Assembly: GCA_021779635.1 (NCBI GenBank)
Contig: JAJYAH010000033.1
Span: 1 to 20,256, forward strand
DNA from: Pseudomonadota bacterium
GTDB taxonomy: Bacteria; Pseudomonadota; Alphaproteobacteria; Rhizobiales; Xanthobacteraceae
Length of the DNA stretch: 20,256 bases
Direction: 5' to 3'
Shown in pieces: positions 7,669 to 16,313 of the stretch. Within the stretch, counting starts at the first letter, position 1; each line of letters opens with the position of its first letter. The position numbers were made by a program, and so were the translations under genes. A model generated the notes under the pieces. It made no database searches and was not told the DNA's origin. It saw nothing but the letters and a program-made list of their open reading frames with translations.

Positions 7669-8525
7669 CACGCTGGAACACCGGTCACGAAGAGCCGTGC
7701 GGCATCGGCGGCCTCGATCACGGCCTGGGGTTCGACCACGATGGTGTTGCCGGCGACGATCGCAATTCCGGCAAGCTCGGCCGCCGCCGCGCCCTCGACG
7801 GTTCGCGGCCCCATCGTCGGGAGATCGAAGCGCAAATCCTGCCCGCTCTTGGGCGCCTTCACCAATGCGCCGCGCGCGGTCCTGGCTCGAATACGTCCTT
7901 CCGCGCGCAGCCGGGCGACACGCGCCAGCAAGCCGTCTGTGCCTTCGATATCTTCCACTCCGACCACGTGACCATCGATTACGATGGCGGCCTGACCGAT
8001 GTCGAAGGGACTGAGCGCATGCAGCACCTCGCGGCCCCTGGCGATATCGGCAGCGGCATTTTCGTCAGGCGACGCCCGGGTCAGACATCCCTCGGGCATC
8101 AGCAGTTCGGGGGCGACATCCTTGATTCCGACCATCCGGAACCCGTCCCGTTCGAGAATGCCGCCGATTCCAGACAGCAAGTGATCGTCGCCGCCCCGGA
8201 AAGCCGCCAGCACGCGAGGAATAACGCGAAGCGTCCCCCAGTCGAGGCGAATTTCGGATAGTGCCGGCCGCACCAGCGTGCCGATGAACACAAGATCGCG
8301 ACAGTTCTCCGACCGCAACAATCTTGTGAGCCGGCTGATTTGTCCGATCGATATCCAATGGTAGCGAAAACGCGCCACCTTCACCGGATCGCAGGAACCT
8401 CGCAGCGCGAAAAGAACCGGACTGATGCCGCGCGCGATCAGGGAATCGGCGACCGCGAACGGCATGACGCCGCCTGCAGCTATCAAGCCGACGGGCGATG
8501 AAATTTCCAAAGCCTTGCTGGTCAT
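7668..8525 (-). CDS. lpxI: UDP-2,3-diacylglucosamine pyrophosphatase LpxI
   Basis: This 285-residue LpxI/DUF1009 family enzyme hydrolyses UDP-2,3-diacylglucosamine to 2,3-diacylglucosamine-1-phosphate and UMP. It replaces LpxH in alphaproteobacteria. The N-terminal domain begins PVGLIAAGGVMPFAVA (residues 11-26). The C-terminal domain has DIGQAAIVIDGHVVGVEDIE (175-194) and RFDLPTMGPRTVE (232-244). Asp234 is my inferred match to the catalytic Asp reported for the Caulobacter enzyme. The start at ATG 8525 lies 19 bases after the lpxA stop. The stop overlaps the lpxB start. Its place between lpxA and lpxB is the usual alphaproteobacterial order. Confidence 0.95.
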   Translation of the reverse strand: MTSKALEISSPVGLIAAGGVMPFAVADSLIARGISPVLFALRGSCDPVKVARFRYHWISIGQISRLTRLLRSENCRDLVFIGTLVRPALSEIRLDWGTLRVIPRVLAAFRGGDDHLLSGIGGILERDGFRMVGIKDVAPELLMPEGCLTRASPDENAAADIARGREVLHALSPFDIGQAAIVIDGHVVGVEDIEGTDGLLARVARLRAEGRIRARTARGALVKAPKSGQDLRFDLPTMGPRTVEGAAAAELAGIAIVAGNTIVVEPQAVIEAADAARLFVTGVPA

Positions 8526-8544
8526 GGCTCCGGCGACCCCGTCG

Positions 8545-9348
8545 TCAATGTCTGTTGCGGTCGCCAGCCGGGAGGCACAAAGCGCGAAGCTTGCCGTCGC
8601 CGATGAAGGCCAGAATTTCCTTGATTGCCGGGTCTTCAGCCGCCAGAGGCTGCACCTCGTTCAGCCTTTCGGCAAAAATACCGGGGCCGTGAAACAGCTT
8701 TTTGTAGAACGACCGGAGCGTGGCAAGCCGGTCGCGGGTGAACTTGCGGCGCTTCATGCCGATGATATTGAACCCTTCAAGGGTGGCATACTGGCCGTTG
8801 ACGAGCCCGAACGGAATCACGTCACCGCGAACGCCGCAGATGCCGCCTACCATCACCTGGGGGCCGATCCGCGTGAACTGGTGCACCGCCGACAGGCCGC
8901 CGATATAGACGAAGTCTCCGATCTCGCAATGGCCGCCCAGAGTTGCCGATGTCGCGAAGATGACATCGTTGCCGACCAGGCAATCATGTCCGACGTGGCT
9001 GTTGTTCATGAAATACCCGCGAGATCCGACTCGCGTGAGACCGCCGCCCTTCCTGGTTCCGACGTTCATCGTCACGCCTTCGCGGAGGCAGCATCCCTCC
9101 CCGATTTCCAGCCGCGTCGGCTCACCGCGATAGCTCAAGTCCTGCGGAGGTCCGCCGAGGGCAGCAAAGGGATGGATGACGCAACCGGTACCGATCGTGG
9201 TGTGCCCGGTCACGCTGACATGCGCCATCAGCTTGCAGTCCGCACCGATCACGACATGCGGGCCAATGACGCAATAAGGGCCGATCGACGTGCCCGCGCC
9301 GATCACTGCGCCATCCTCGATCCGCGCGGTGGGGTCGATCGTGCTCAT
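8545..9348 (-). CDS. lpxA: UDP-N-acetylglucosamine acyltransferase
   Basis: This 267-residue trimeric left-handed beta-helix enzyme transfers a 3-hydroxyacyl chain from ACP to the 3-position of UDP-GlcNAc (or its 3-amino analogue), the first step of lipid A synthesis. Hexapeptide repeats ([VI]-G-x-x) fill residues 10-190. The catalytic His is His121 in NNSHVGHDCLVG. The GVRGDVIPFGLVNG segment and a helical C-terminal domain (KRRKFTRDRLATLRSFYKKLF) follow. The length matches the family. The start at ATG 9348 has only a weak ribosome site (GGAC). Unusually for this cluster, it is separated from fabZ by 373 bases. Confidence 0.97.
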   Translation of the reverse strand: MSTIDPTARIEDGAVIGAGTSIGPYCVIGPHVVIGADCKLMAHVSVTGHTTIGTGCVIHPFAALGGPPQDLSYRGEPTRLEIGEGCCLREGVTMNVGTRKGGGLTRVGSRGYFMNNSHVGHDCLVGNDVIFATSATLGGHCEIGDFVYIGGLSAVHQFTRIGPQVMVGGICGVRGDVIPFGLVNGQYATLEGFNIIGMKRRKFTRDRLATLRSFYKKLFHGPGIFAERLNEVQPLAAEDPAIKEILAFIGDGKLRALCLPAGDRNRH

Positions 9349-9721
9349 CGAATGGTCCGGTATCAGCCAGTATCGTTTGGCGTGAATGTGTCAGGTTTTC
9401 AGCTGGTTAGCGCGACGTAGCGGTACTGTCCAGTGACGTCTGATTACCCTCTGTTTCAGCGTCTCAGAGCCAGATTGGGGGACGAAACGGGCGCCGGCTG
9501 GCGACCACGGGATGTTCCTCCGAGCAGCTCGGCTCGTCCGGCCGAGCTCGGCTCGTCCGGCCAGGCGATGTCGTCATCAATCTCTGGAGACAGGCAGCCG
9601 CAGCTAGCAACCGCGGCAGATGCTCTTGATCATTAGAACATTGGTCGGGGTGAAGGCGCCCCCGCAAGAAGAAACCTGCCCGTCGAGACCTCGCGCACCC
9701 CGATCGCGCGCATCGGTCCTT
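9349..9721. other. 373-base gap between fabZ and lpxA, no convincing gene
   Basis: No reading frame here looks like protein; open stretches on both strands (about 67 codons) have low-complexity Arg/Pro/Ser composition. Just after the fabZ stop a 26-codon ORF (9713 to 9633, minus strand) starts behind AAGGA, but the spacing is only three bases. The sequence around 9643-9673 (GGTCGGGGTGA, then CCGCAAG) resembles the repeat at the left edge of the window, and CACCCCGATC at 9696-9705 forms an imperfect inverted partner. A 19-bp tandem duplication lies at 9526-9562. A weak -35-like CTGACA sits on the minus strand about 45 bases before lpxA, without a good -10. Confidence 0.5.
9526..9562. repeat. 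19-bp tandem duplication
   Basis: AGCTCGGCTCGTCCGGCCG (9526-9544) is followed immediately by a second copy (9545-9562) that matches over 18 bases. The unit is GC-rich and partly self-complementary. It lies in the abnormal fabZ-lpxA gap. Confidence 0.85.
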
Positions 9722-10177
9722 TCAGTCGGTGAGCATCGCGCCAACGTCGGCTTCCGCGACGGTCGCCCCGTTGACCTTGGCGTCGCCATGAAACCACCAC
9801 ATGGCCTTGCGCCTGCCGATGGTGCGCATGTGGTACTCGATGGTGTCGCCCGGCATTACCGGCTTGCGGAACTTGCATTTGTCGATGGTAAGAAAGTAAA
9901 CCGCGCGCGGCTTCTGGGTGCCCTCGATCGAGAGGATGCCGATCACCCCGGCGGTCTGGGCCATGGCTTCGATCATCATCACGCCCGGATACACCGGGCG
10001 CTCGGGAAAATGCCCCTGGAACGACGGCTCGTTGATGGTGACGTTCTTGATACCGATGCCGCTGTAATCGCTCCGGATATTGATAACCCGATCAATCAGC
10101 AGCATGGGATAGCGATGTGGAAGTGTCTTGAGGATGGCATTGATATCCACAGCCTCAATGATGATCGATGCATCCAT
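9722..10177 (-). CDS. fabZ: 3-hydroxyacyl-ACP dehydratase FabZ
   Basis: This 151-residue hot-dog-fold enzyme dehydrates 3-hydroxyacyl-ACP to trans-2-enoyl-ACP in fatty acid elongation. It competes with LpxA and LpxD for 3-hydroxyacyl-ACP. The active-site motif [19 protein letters not shown] spans residues 56-74, with His56 and Glu70 catalytic. The N-terminus contains [13 protein letters not shown], as in the family. ATG 10177 is preferred: a purine-rich ribosome site (GGGAGAGAGG) ends about eight bases upstream. A TTG directly before it would add one residue. The ATG shares its A with the stop of the 40-codon lpxD-like remnant (TGATG). A gap of 373 bases follows before lpxA. Confidence 0.97.
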   Translation of the reverse strand: MDASIIIEAVDINAILKTLPHRYPMLLIDRVINIRSDYSGIGIKNVTINEPSFQGHFPERPVYPGVMMIEAMAQTAGVIGILSIEGTQKPRAVYFLTIDKCKFRKPVMPGDTIEYHMRTIGRRKAMWWFHGDAKVNGATVAEADVGAMLTD

Positions 10178-10299
10178 CAAATGCGCCTCTCTCCCTTCGG
10201 ATCGGCTGCGCCGTCGCGCGGCAAAGGCGCCTCCATCAACGCGGGGATATCAGCCAGCATCGACGGAGGTTGTTGCTCGAAAAGTGTCGCCTGCTCCAT
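10177..10299 (-). pseudogene. lpxD: 40-codon ORF, likely remnant of lpxD after internal deletion
   Basis: Only 151 bases separate bamA from fabZ, where related genomes (from memory) carry lpxD of about 1.05 kb. LpxD adds the second 3-hydroxyacyl chain to UDP-3-O-acylglucosamine. This ORF starts [20 protein letters not shown] and ends [14 protein letters not shown]. The first 28 residues resemble my memory of the bradyrhizobial LpxD N-terminus (M-x-Q-x-T-x-F, PPS, LADI-x-AL). The last dozen residues resemble the polar LpxD tail. None of the hexapeptide-repeat core remains. The stop overlaps the fabZ start (TGATG), as expected if the original 3' junction is intact. The simplest reading is an in-frame internal deletion. 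It could instead be an assembly collapse or an unrelated short ORF. Confidence 0.5.
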
Positions 10300-10331
10300 T
10301 CCACCCGTCGCAGTCCGGCTTGCGGTCAAAC

Positions 10332-12869
10332 TCAGAACTGAGTCCCGCCGCCGAACATGAATTGCTGAACCACGTCATACTTGCCCTGCGTGATCGGGAC
10401 CGAGTAATCGAAGCGCAGCGGCCCGAACGGAGACGCCCAGATCAGGCCCACGCCGACAGACGACCGGATGACGTTGGTATCGTTGAAGACCATTCCGCAA
10501 TTACAGAAATGTCCGTTGACGTATCCGTTGATTTCGCCGGTCGCGACAGACTGCGTCGGTCCCTGATAGTCCCACAATGACCCGGCGTCGGCGTGAATGG
10601 CCCCCTTGAGACCGATATCCTTCGGCAGGAACCAGAACGGCACCTGCACCTCAAGCGACGCACCCCAATATTTGGTGCCACCCAGCGCATCGCCGTATCC
10701 AGTATAGGGAAAGAAGGTCAAATCGCGTGGACCGATGCCCATGGGAGCAAAGCCACGAACCAGATTCGGGCCCATCTGGAAATTATCAAGCACTTGAAGC
10801 TGGTAACCGCCGACGCTGTTGAGCATACCCGTCTGACCGCGCAACAGCAGGACTGCGTCGCCGATCAGCGGCGCGTAGTACTTCACGTCCACCGTGGACT
10901 TCAGGTAGCTCGCGTCGCCTCCGACACCGGCGAAGTCCTGCTTGAAGTTGACGAGCAGGCCGTCCGTCGGGTTCTTGTTGTTATCCAGCGTGTTGTAGTC
11001 CAGCGAATAGCCCACCATCGAGATGGTTTCCGGACCCTTCGCCAATTGCTCTCGAACCGGCAGCGAAGATTGGCCTGCACCCAAACAGCCCGGGGCAAGA
11101 CCGGCCTGGGCGTTGCCGGTGGGATCAACGCCACCCAGAACCTGAATGATATAATTCGGCGTCGGGTTAAATGGCATCCCAAGCGAGTTGGCGGGAGAAA
11201 TATTGTTACAATTGTCGAGTGTGGTGGGCAGCGAGATTGACTGCTGATAGATCGAATATCGAAGCTGCAGGCTCAAATCCTCGCGGAGCTGGAATCCCAG
11301 TCTCGGCGAGAACCCGATGGTCGAGGTGCCGTACGAAATATAGAGGTTGGCAAGCTGCTCGCGATAGAACACGTCAAGCCCGAGCGCGACACGGTAATCC
11401 AGCAAATAGGGCTCGACGAACGAAAGCGAAACCCCGCGCGCATATTCGCCATAGGTAACCGAGGCTTTGGCGAACAAGCCGCGGCCCAGGAAATTGCGTT
11501 CAGAAACACTGACCTCGGCGAGCGGGCCATCGACCGTTGAGTAACCGCCGGAAACCGAGAAGTCGCCGGTGGATTTCTCTTCGAGGTCGACGTTGAGAAT
11601 CACGCGATCGCTGGAGGAGCCGGGTTCGGTGGTGATTTTCACGGTTTTGAAGAAATCAAGATTCTTCAAGCGGCGCTCGGCACGATCGACCAGCGCCTTG
11701 TTATACGCGTCGCCTTCCGAAATATCGAATTCGCGGCGAATAACGTAGTCCCGGGTGCGGGTATTGCCGCGCACATTGATGCGCTCGATGTAGGTCCGCG
11801 GGCCCTCGTCGATCGTGAAGACTATGGAAACGGTATGCGATTCGAAATTACGATCGCCGCGCGGCCGCACGACCGCAAATGCGTAACCCCGTCGCGAGCA
11901 CTCGATCTGCATCTCTTCGACGGACTTCTCGAGCGCTTCGGCATTGTAGACTGACCCAACACTTACCCGCGAGAAGCTGCTGAGCGTGTTTCCGTCAAAC
12001 GTGGGAATGCTGGACTGGTAAGTGACCGACGCAACCCGATACGGCTGGCCCTCTTCGATCTTGAAGGTCACCAGGAAGCCCTTGCGTGCCGGATCGTATT
12101 CCGTCAGCGCGGCCACTACCTGCACGTCGGCATAACCGTGCTTCAAATAGAAGCGGCGAATCAGATCGCGATCGGCTTCGACCCGATCCGGATCGTACGT
12201 GTCAGTGCCGCTGATGAAGCTCAACAGATTCGTTTCGCGCGTCTTGATGACATCCTTGAGCCGATATGACGAATAAGCGGAATTGCCGATGAATTCGACC
12301 GACTTGACGGCGGTTTTCGCGCCCTCGGTAATCGTAAAGATGAGATCGACGCGATTGTTCGGCTGTTCGATGATTTCCGGCGTCACGGTGATATCGTAAC
12401 GGCCGGAGTGACGATAGATTTCGGCGATTCGCTGAGCGTCGGACTGGACCATGGGACGCGACAGCGTGCCGCGGGGCTTGGACTGTATCTCCGAGGAGAG
12501 CTGCTCGTCCTTGATCTTCTTGTTGCCCTCAAAAGCAACACGACTGATGACCGGGTTTTCGACTACGACCACCACCAGCCGGTTGCCCACGTGGTTGATC
12601 TTGACGTCCTGGAACAGGCCGGTCTCGATCAACGCCTTGAGGCCGTCATCGATCTGCCCCTGGTCGAGATGACCACCGGGGCCCCCCTTGAAATACGAGC
12701 GGATGGTCTCGATTTCCACGCGCCGGTTGCCCTGGACCTCGATCGAAGACACGGTTTGGGCAGCGGCAGGCGACGAAACGAGCGCGACGCCCAGCGTCGC
12801 GGCGGCCGGCATGGCGAACATCATCAGCGCGGCCAGTACCCCGCCCCGCACTCGCATTCCAACATTCAT
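10332..12869 (-). CDS. bamA: Outer membrane protein assembly factor BamA
   Basis: This 845-residue Omp85-family protein is the core of the BAM complex and inserts beta-barrel proteins into the outer membrane. The signal peptide spans residues 1-37 (cleavage near SPAAA-Q). Five POTRA repeats follow to about residue 400, each opening with a strand and G-N motif (VQGNRRV, FEGNKKI, FIGNSAY, VRGNTRT; the fourth, beginning VTYQSS, is divergent). The C-terminal 16-strand barrel contains the conserved LVRGF and ends in Phe (GGGTQF), the BAM-recognition C-terminus. ATG 12869 puts the signal peptide first. The frame stays open upstream to an ATG at 13043 overlapping the rseP stop, but that 58-residue extension precedes the signal peptide. 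Barrel loops hold several cysteines, including CNC. Confidence 0.96.
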   Translation of the reverse strand: MNVGMRVRGGVLAALMMFAMPAAATLGVALVSSPAAAQTVSSIEVQGNRRVEIETIRSYFKGGPGGHLDQGQIDDGLKALIETGLFQDVKINHVGNRLVVVVVENPVISRVAFEGNKKIKDEQLSSEIQSKPRGTLSRPMVQSDAQRIAEIYRHSGRYDITVTPEIIEQPNNRVDLIFTITEGAKTAVKSVEFIGNSAYSSYRLKDVIKTRETNLLSFISGTDTYDPDRVEADRDLIRRFYLKHGYADVQVVAALTEYDPARKGFLVTFKIEEGQPYRVASVTYQSSIPTFDGNTLSSFSRVSVGSVYNAEALEKSVEEMQIECSRRGYAFAVVRPRGDRNFESHTVSIVFTIDEGPRTYIERINVRGNTRTRDYVIRREFDISEGDAYNKALVDRAERRLKNLDFFKTVKITTEPGSSSDRVILNVDLEEKSTGDFSVSGGYSTVDGPLAEVSVSERNFLGRGLFAKASVTYGEYARGVSLSFVEPYLLDYRVALGLDVFYREQLANLYISYGTSTIGFSPRLGFQLREDLSLQLRYSIYQQSISLPTTLDNCNNISPANSLGMPFNPTPNYIIQVLGGVDPTGNAQAGLAPGCLGAGQSSLPVREQLAKGPETISMVGYSLDYNTLDNNKNPTDGLLVNFKQDFAGVGGDASYLKSTVDVKYYAPLIGDAVLLLRGQTGMLNSVGGYQLQVLDNFQMGPNLVRGFAPMGIGPRDLTFFPYTGYGDALGGTKYWGASLEVQVPFWFLPKDIGLKGAIHADAGSLWDYQGPTQSVATGEINGYVNGHFCNCGMVFNDTNVIRSSVGVGLIWASPFGPLRFDYSVPITQGKYDVVQQFMFGGGTQF

Positions 12870-13042
12870 GCGCAACGCGCCCTTATCATTACAATGCCGG
12901 ATCGCACCCCTACGAACCGGCAGAATCCCATGTGTTGCCTCGCTTGTAGCCAATTTTACCCAAGCGGCAAACAACCTATTGCGGTGCAATTTCATTTTCA
13001 TTCCAAGACGTTGCCTATCGGCCACGCCGTTCGAACAAGGCA

Positions 13043-14194
13043 TCAGGAGGCAGCCAGATGCAGGATGTCGTTATAGGTGGCAAACACCATCAACATCAGC
13101 ACCAGCCCTAGTCCGATCCGGAACCCCATCTCCTGCGCCCTGTCCGACAAGGGACGACCGCGCACGGCCTCTACCGCATAGAACAAAAGATGACCGCCAT
13201 CGAGCAACGGTACCGGAAACAGGTTCAGCAACCCGATCGATATCGACAGAACCGCGGCAAGATGAATGAGCGCAGCAAGACCGATGGTCGCGACCTGTCC
13301 TGAGATCTGGGCGATCCGCAGCGGACCGCCGACCTGGTCGGCCGCCTCGCGTCCCGTGAAGACCCCGCCGATATAGGCCAGCGTGCGGTCAACCACGAAC
13401 CAGGTCTCCTTGACGCCAAGCCAGAGCGCGGTCGCTGGATCAACGCGCTCGGTCGTGACATCGCCGGGCGAAGTCGAGCGGGTGATTCCGAGCACGCCCA
13501 GTCGATGGGCATTGCCGAACGGGTCTTTCACTTCCTTCAGCTCTGGCGTGCCGTGCAATTGCACAGTGGAATCGCCACGCTTGATCGTGAAGGCCAGCTG
13601 TTCGCCGGCGTGAATGCCGACGATGCGCTGCATGTCGGAGAAGCTTCCGATCGCGGTGCCGTCGATTGCCGTTACGACGTCGCCGATCTCAAAGCCGGCC
13701 GCCGCCGCGGCACTCCCTGCCTCCACCTTATCGACGCGCGCCGACGTGCTCGGCTTGCCAAAAAACGTGAACAGACCAGTAAAGATCACAATCGCCAAAA
13801 GGAAATTGGCGATCGGACCGGCGGCCACGATGGCAGCGCGCGGTCCAACTCTTTTGTGGTGGAAGCTGCCCGCGCGTTCTTCTTCGGTCATGTTGGCGAG
13901 CGTTTCGGACGACGGGGTCGAGGCCTCGCTGTCGTCGCCGAAGAATTTGACGTAGCCACCGAGCGGGACCGCCGAAATCTTCCAACGCGTACCGTGACGG
14001 TCGTTGAAACCGGCGAGTTCAGGACCAAAACCGAGCGAGAAAGTCAAAACCTTCACGCCGGCCCAGCGGGCAACCATGAAGTGACCGAGTTCATGGAAGA
14101 AAACGACGATGGTCAGCACGAACAGAAAAGGAATGATGTAACCAATAAAGCCATGGCTCAACGTATTGAAACTATGTAGCAAAAACTCGGCCAT
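13043..14194 (-). CDS. rseP: RIP zinc metalloprotease RseP
   Basis: This 383-residue site-2 protease of the inner membrane cleaves membrane-embedded anti-sigma factors and leftover signal peptides. HExxH lies in the first membrane segment (FFHELGHF, residues 32-39; His34, Glu35, His38). A PDZ domain spans about residues 150-215, the FN-type metal motif is NLFPVPLLDGG (324-334) and a final membrane helix is at 355-375. It has a single PDZ domain, where the E. coli protein has two in tandem. The length fits the alphaproteobacterial form. ATG 14194 has AAGGGA six bases upstream. It sits between dxr and bamA; 173 bases separate its stop from the likely bamA start. Confidence 0.96.
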   Translation of the reverse strand: MAEFLLHSFNTLSHGFIGYIIPFLFVLTIVVFFHELGHFMVARWAGVKVLTFSLGFGPELAGFNDRHGTRWKISAVPLGGYVKFFGDDSEASTPSSETLANMTEEERAGSFHHKRVGPRAAIVAAGPIANFLLAIVIFTGLFTFFGKPSTSARVDKVEAGSAAAAAGFEIGDVVTAIDGTAIGSFSDMQRIVGIHAGEQLAFTIKRGDSTVQLHGTPELKEVKDPFGNAHRLGVLGITRSTSPGDVTTERVDPATALWLGVKETWFVVDRTLAYIGGVFTGREAADQVGGPLRIAQISGQVATIGLAALIHLAAVLSISIGLLNLFPVPLLDGGHLLFYAVEAVRGRPLSDRAQEMGFRIGLGLVLMLMVFATYNDILHLAAS

Positions 14195-14236
14195 CGGATT
14201 TCCCTTCGCCAGAGCCGAAGGCCCCTCTCCCCAGCT

Positions 14237-15460
14237 CTAGGATGCCTTTGCGGCAATTTGAGGCAAGAGGGTGGCAGCCTTATTTCGCGCGTTATGGTCA
14301 ACAGCGATGGCGTCATCCGCGGACGTCAACGGCGCCAGATTGCCGGAACGCACCCAGGCGTCCATGGTAGCTTCGACGAGCCGCGCTATCGCGCCAAACT
14401 TGATCTTGCCGCCGATGAATGCGGCCACTGCGACCTCGTTGGCGGCGTTGTAGACGGTGGTCGCGCCACGGCCGGTCCGCAGCGCATCGTAAGCCAGCCG
14501 CAGTGCGGGAAAACGATCGAAATCCGGCGCCTCAAAGGTCAGCTGTCCAATCTTGGCGAGATCAAGCTTGGCTGCCGGCCCGACAATTCGATCGGGCCAC
14601 CCGAGGCAATGCGCGATCGGCGTACGCATATCGGGCGCCCCTAACTGCGCAACGACCGAACGATCCGAAAATTCGACCATGCCATGGATGATCGATTGCG
14701 GGTGCACCAAAACATCGATCTCATCCGGTGTCAGCGCAAACAGATACGAGGCTTCGATAACCTCGAGTCCCTTGTTCATCATCGACGCCGAATCGATGGT
14801 GATCTTCTGTCCCATGCTCCAGTTCGGATGCTTCAGCGCCTGCGCCAATGTGGCCCGCTCGATATCGGCGCTGGCCCAGGTCCGGAAAGGTCCGCCGGAT
14901 GCCGTAATAATGACGCGAACCAGTTCATCCCGGTTGCCGGAACCGAGCGCCTGAAACAACGCGTTATGTTCGGAGTCGGCAGGCAGGATGCAGGCTCCGG
15001 CCTTTGCTGCGCGCTGCATGAAGAAATCGCCCGCGCACACCAGGCATTCCTTGTTCGCAAGCGCAACAGTCGCGCCCCGATCGACCGCCGCGAGTGCGGG
15101 TTTCAATCCGGCCGCGCCGCTGACAGCGGCCATGATCCAGTCCGCCGGACGCGCCGCAGCTTCGATGATGGCGCTTTCGCCCGCACCGCACTCGATGCGG
15201 GTGCCGGACAAGGCTTCCTTCAATTCGGCGAGCCGACCGGGATCGGCGATGGCCGCAAATCGCGCGCCGAATTCCTTCGCCAGCTTGGCCAGACCGTCGA
15301 CATTGGTATTGGCGGTCAAAGCCTCGACACGGTAGCGGTCGCGCGAGGCGCGCAGCAAATCCATCGTGCTGTCGCCGATCGAGCCGGTAGCCCCCAGGAC
15401 GCTTACGGCACGAATGGCCGATGCCGGGGCCTTGCTGTTACGCAACGGAACTGCGCTCAT
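14237..15460 (-). CDS. dxr: 1-deoxy-D-xylulose 5-phosphate reductoisomerase
   Basis: This 407-residue NADPH enzyme converts DXP to 2-C-methyl-D-erythritol 4-phosphate, the committed step of the MEP isoprenoid pathway, which feeds UppS upstream in this cluster. The N-terminal Rossmann motif is GATGSIGDS (residues 23-31). The metal/substrate region has [20 protein letters not shown] and [26 protein letters not shown] 15460 is preferred over in-frame starts up to 15580, because those lie inside cdsA and add non-family sequence. Only four bases separate it from the cdsA stop, which implies coupling. The ribosome site is modest (GGTGA). Confidence 0.97.
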   Translation of the reverse strand: MSAVPLRNSKAPASAIRAVSVLGATGSIGDSTMDLLRASRDRYRVEALTANTNVDGLAKLAKEFGARFAAIADPGRLAELKEALSGTRIECGAGESAIIEAAARPADWIMAAVSGAAGLKPALAAVDRGATVALANKECLVCAGDFFMQRAAKAGACILPADSEHNALFQALGSGNRDELVRVIITASGGPFRTWASADIERATLAQALKHPNWSMGQKITIDSASMMNKGLEVIEASYLFALTPDEIDVLVHPQSIIHGMVEFSDRSVVAQLGAPDMRTPIAHCLGWPDRIVGPAAKLDLAKIGQLTFEAPDFDRFPALRLAYDALRTGRGATTVYNAANEVAVAAFIGGKIKFGAIARLVEATMDAWVRSGNLAPLTSADDAIAVDHNARNKAATLLPQIAAKAS

Positions 15461-15464
15461 ATTT

Positions 15465-16313
15465 TCACCAAACCACAAGACCGCGGCCGACGCCATCCGC
15501 GCCGCCCCGTAAAAGCCCGAAAATCGCTGCCAGGACCACCGCCGCGACGAAGCCGTCGAGACGATCGAGCAACCCGCCATGCCCGGGGATGATATGGCTG
15601 GAATCCTTGACGCCGAAACGGCGTTTCACAGCAGATTCAAAGAGATCGCCGAACTGGGAAACAATCGAAAGCGCCGCGCCCAGCAGCAGCAACGGGCCGG
15701 TTCTGCCCAGACCGAACACCGCAAATCCTGCTGCGACGACAAGGCTCGCAGCAAAGCCGCCGACGGCGCCAGCCCATGTCTTTTTGGGACTGACCCGCGG
15801 CCAGAGCTTCGGCCCGCCGATGCCACGGCCAGCGAAATAGCCGCCAATGTCGGTCACCCAGACCACCAGCAGGATCAGGATCAACGCGACAAATCCCAAG
15901 AACTGATCGAGGCGGACCAGCACCGATGCCATCTGTGCCGCGGCCGCGTAGCCAAAGCCCGTCGAGGTCCAGCCGCGCCGCTCCGTCGAAAACAGCGCTA
16001 CGCCGGCGAAGCCCAGCGTCAACGGCACAAGCGACGCATCGATCCGTCCGAACGCCAGGCAACATCCTGCGATTGCAAGCCCAACAACGCCCGGCGCGAC
16101 CACGCGCATCTGACGCGCCGCACCCACGATCGCGAGCCACTCCAGATAGAGGCCGATCGCCGCCAATGTCACCAGAATGGTCCAGAGCCAGCCGCCGGCA
16201 TAAGCGATTGCAATGGCGACAGGCGCCAGCACCAGCGCGGCAATAACCCGCACCAGGAGATTGCGTGAACCCGGCTCGGCAACAGCCGCCGGGGCGGCTT
16301 CGCCTTCGGTCAC
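15465..16313 (-). CDS. cdsA: Phosphatidate cytidylyltransferase
   Basis: This 282-residue polytopic inner-membrane enzyme makes CDP-diacylglycerol from phosphatidic acid and CTP, the branch point of phospholipid synthesis. It has about eight hydrophobic segments from residue 20 onward, the motif [12 protein letters not shown], and the family signature near the C-terminus ([21 protein letters not shown] followed by LDRLDG). The GTG start at 16313 overlaps the uppS stop by four bases (GTGA). The stop is four bases from the dxr start. Confidence 0.96.
   Translation of the reverse strand: MTEGEAAPAAVAEPGSRNLLVRVIAALVLAPVAIAIAYAGGWLWTILVTLAAIGLYLEWLAIVGAARQMRVVAPGVVGLAIAGCCLAFGRIDASLVPLTLGFAGVALFSTERRGWTSTGFGYAAAAQMASVLVRLDQFLGFVALILILLVVWVTDIGGYFAGRGIGGPKLWPRVSPKKTWAGAVGGFAASLVVAAGFAVFGLGRTGPLLLLGAALSIVSQFGDLFESAVKRRFGVKDSSHIIPGHGGLLDRLDGFVAAVVLAAIFGLLRGGADGVGRGLVVW

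Noticed and set aside
9464..9667. 67-codon frame on the minus strand in the fabZ-lpxA gap
   Set aside because: Arg/Pro/Ser-rich sequence with no start signal and passes through the tandem duplication; not convincing as a gene.
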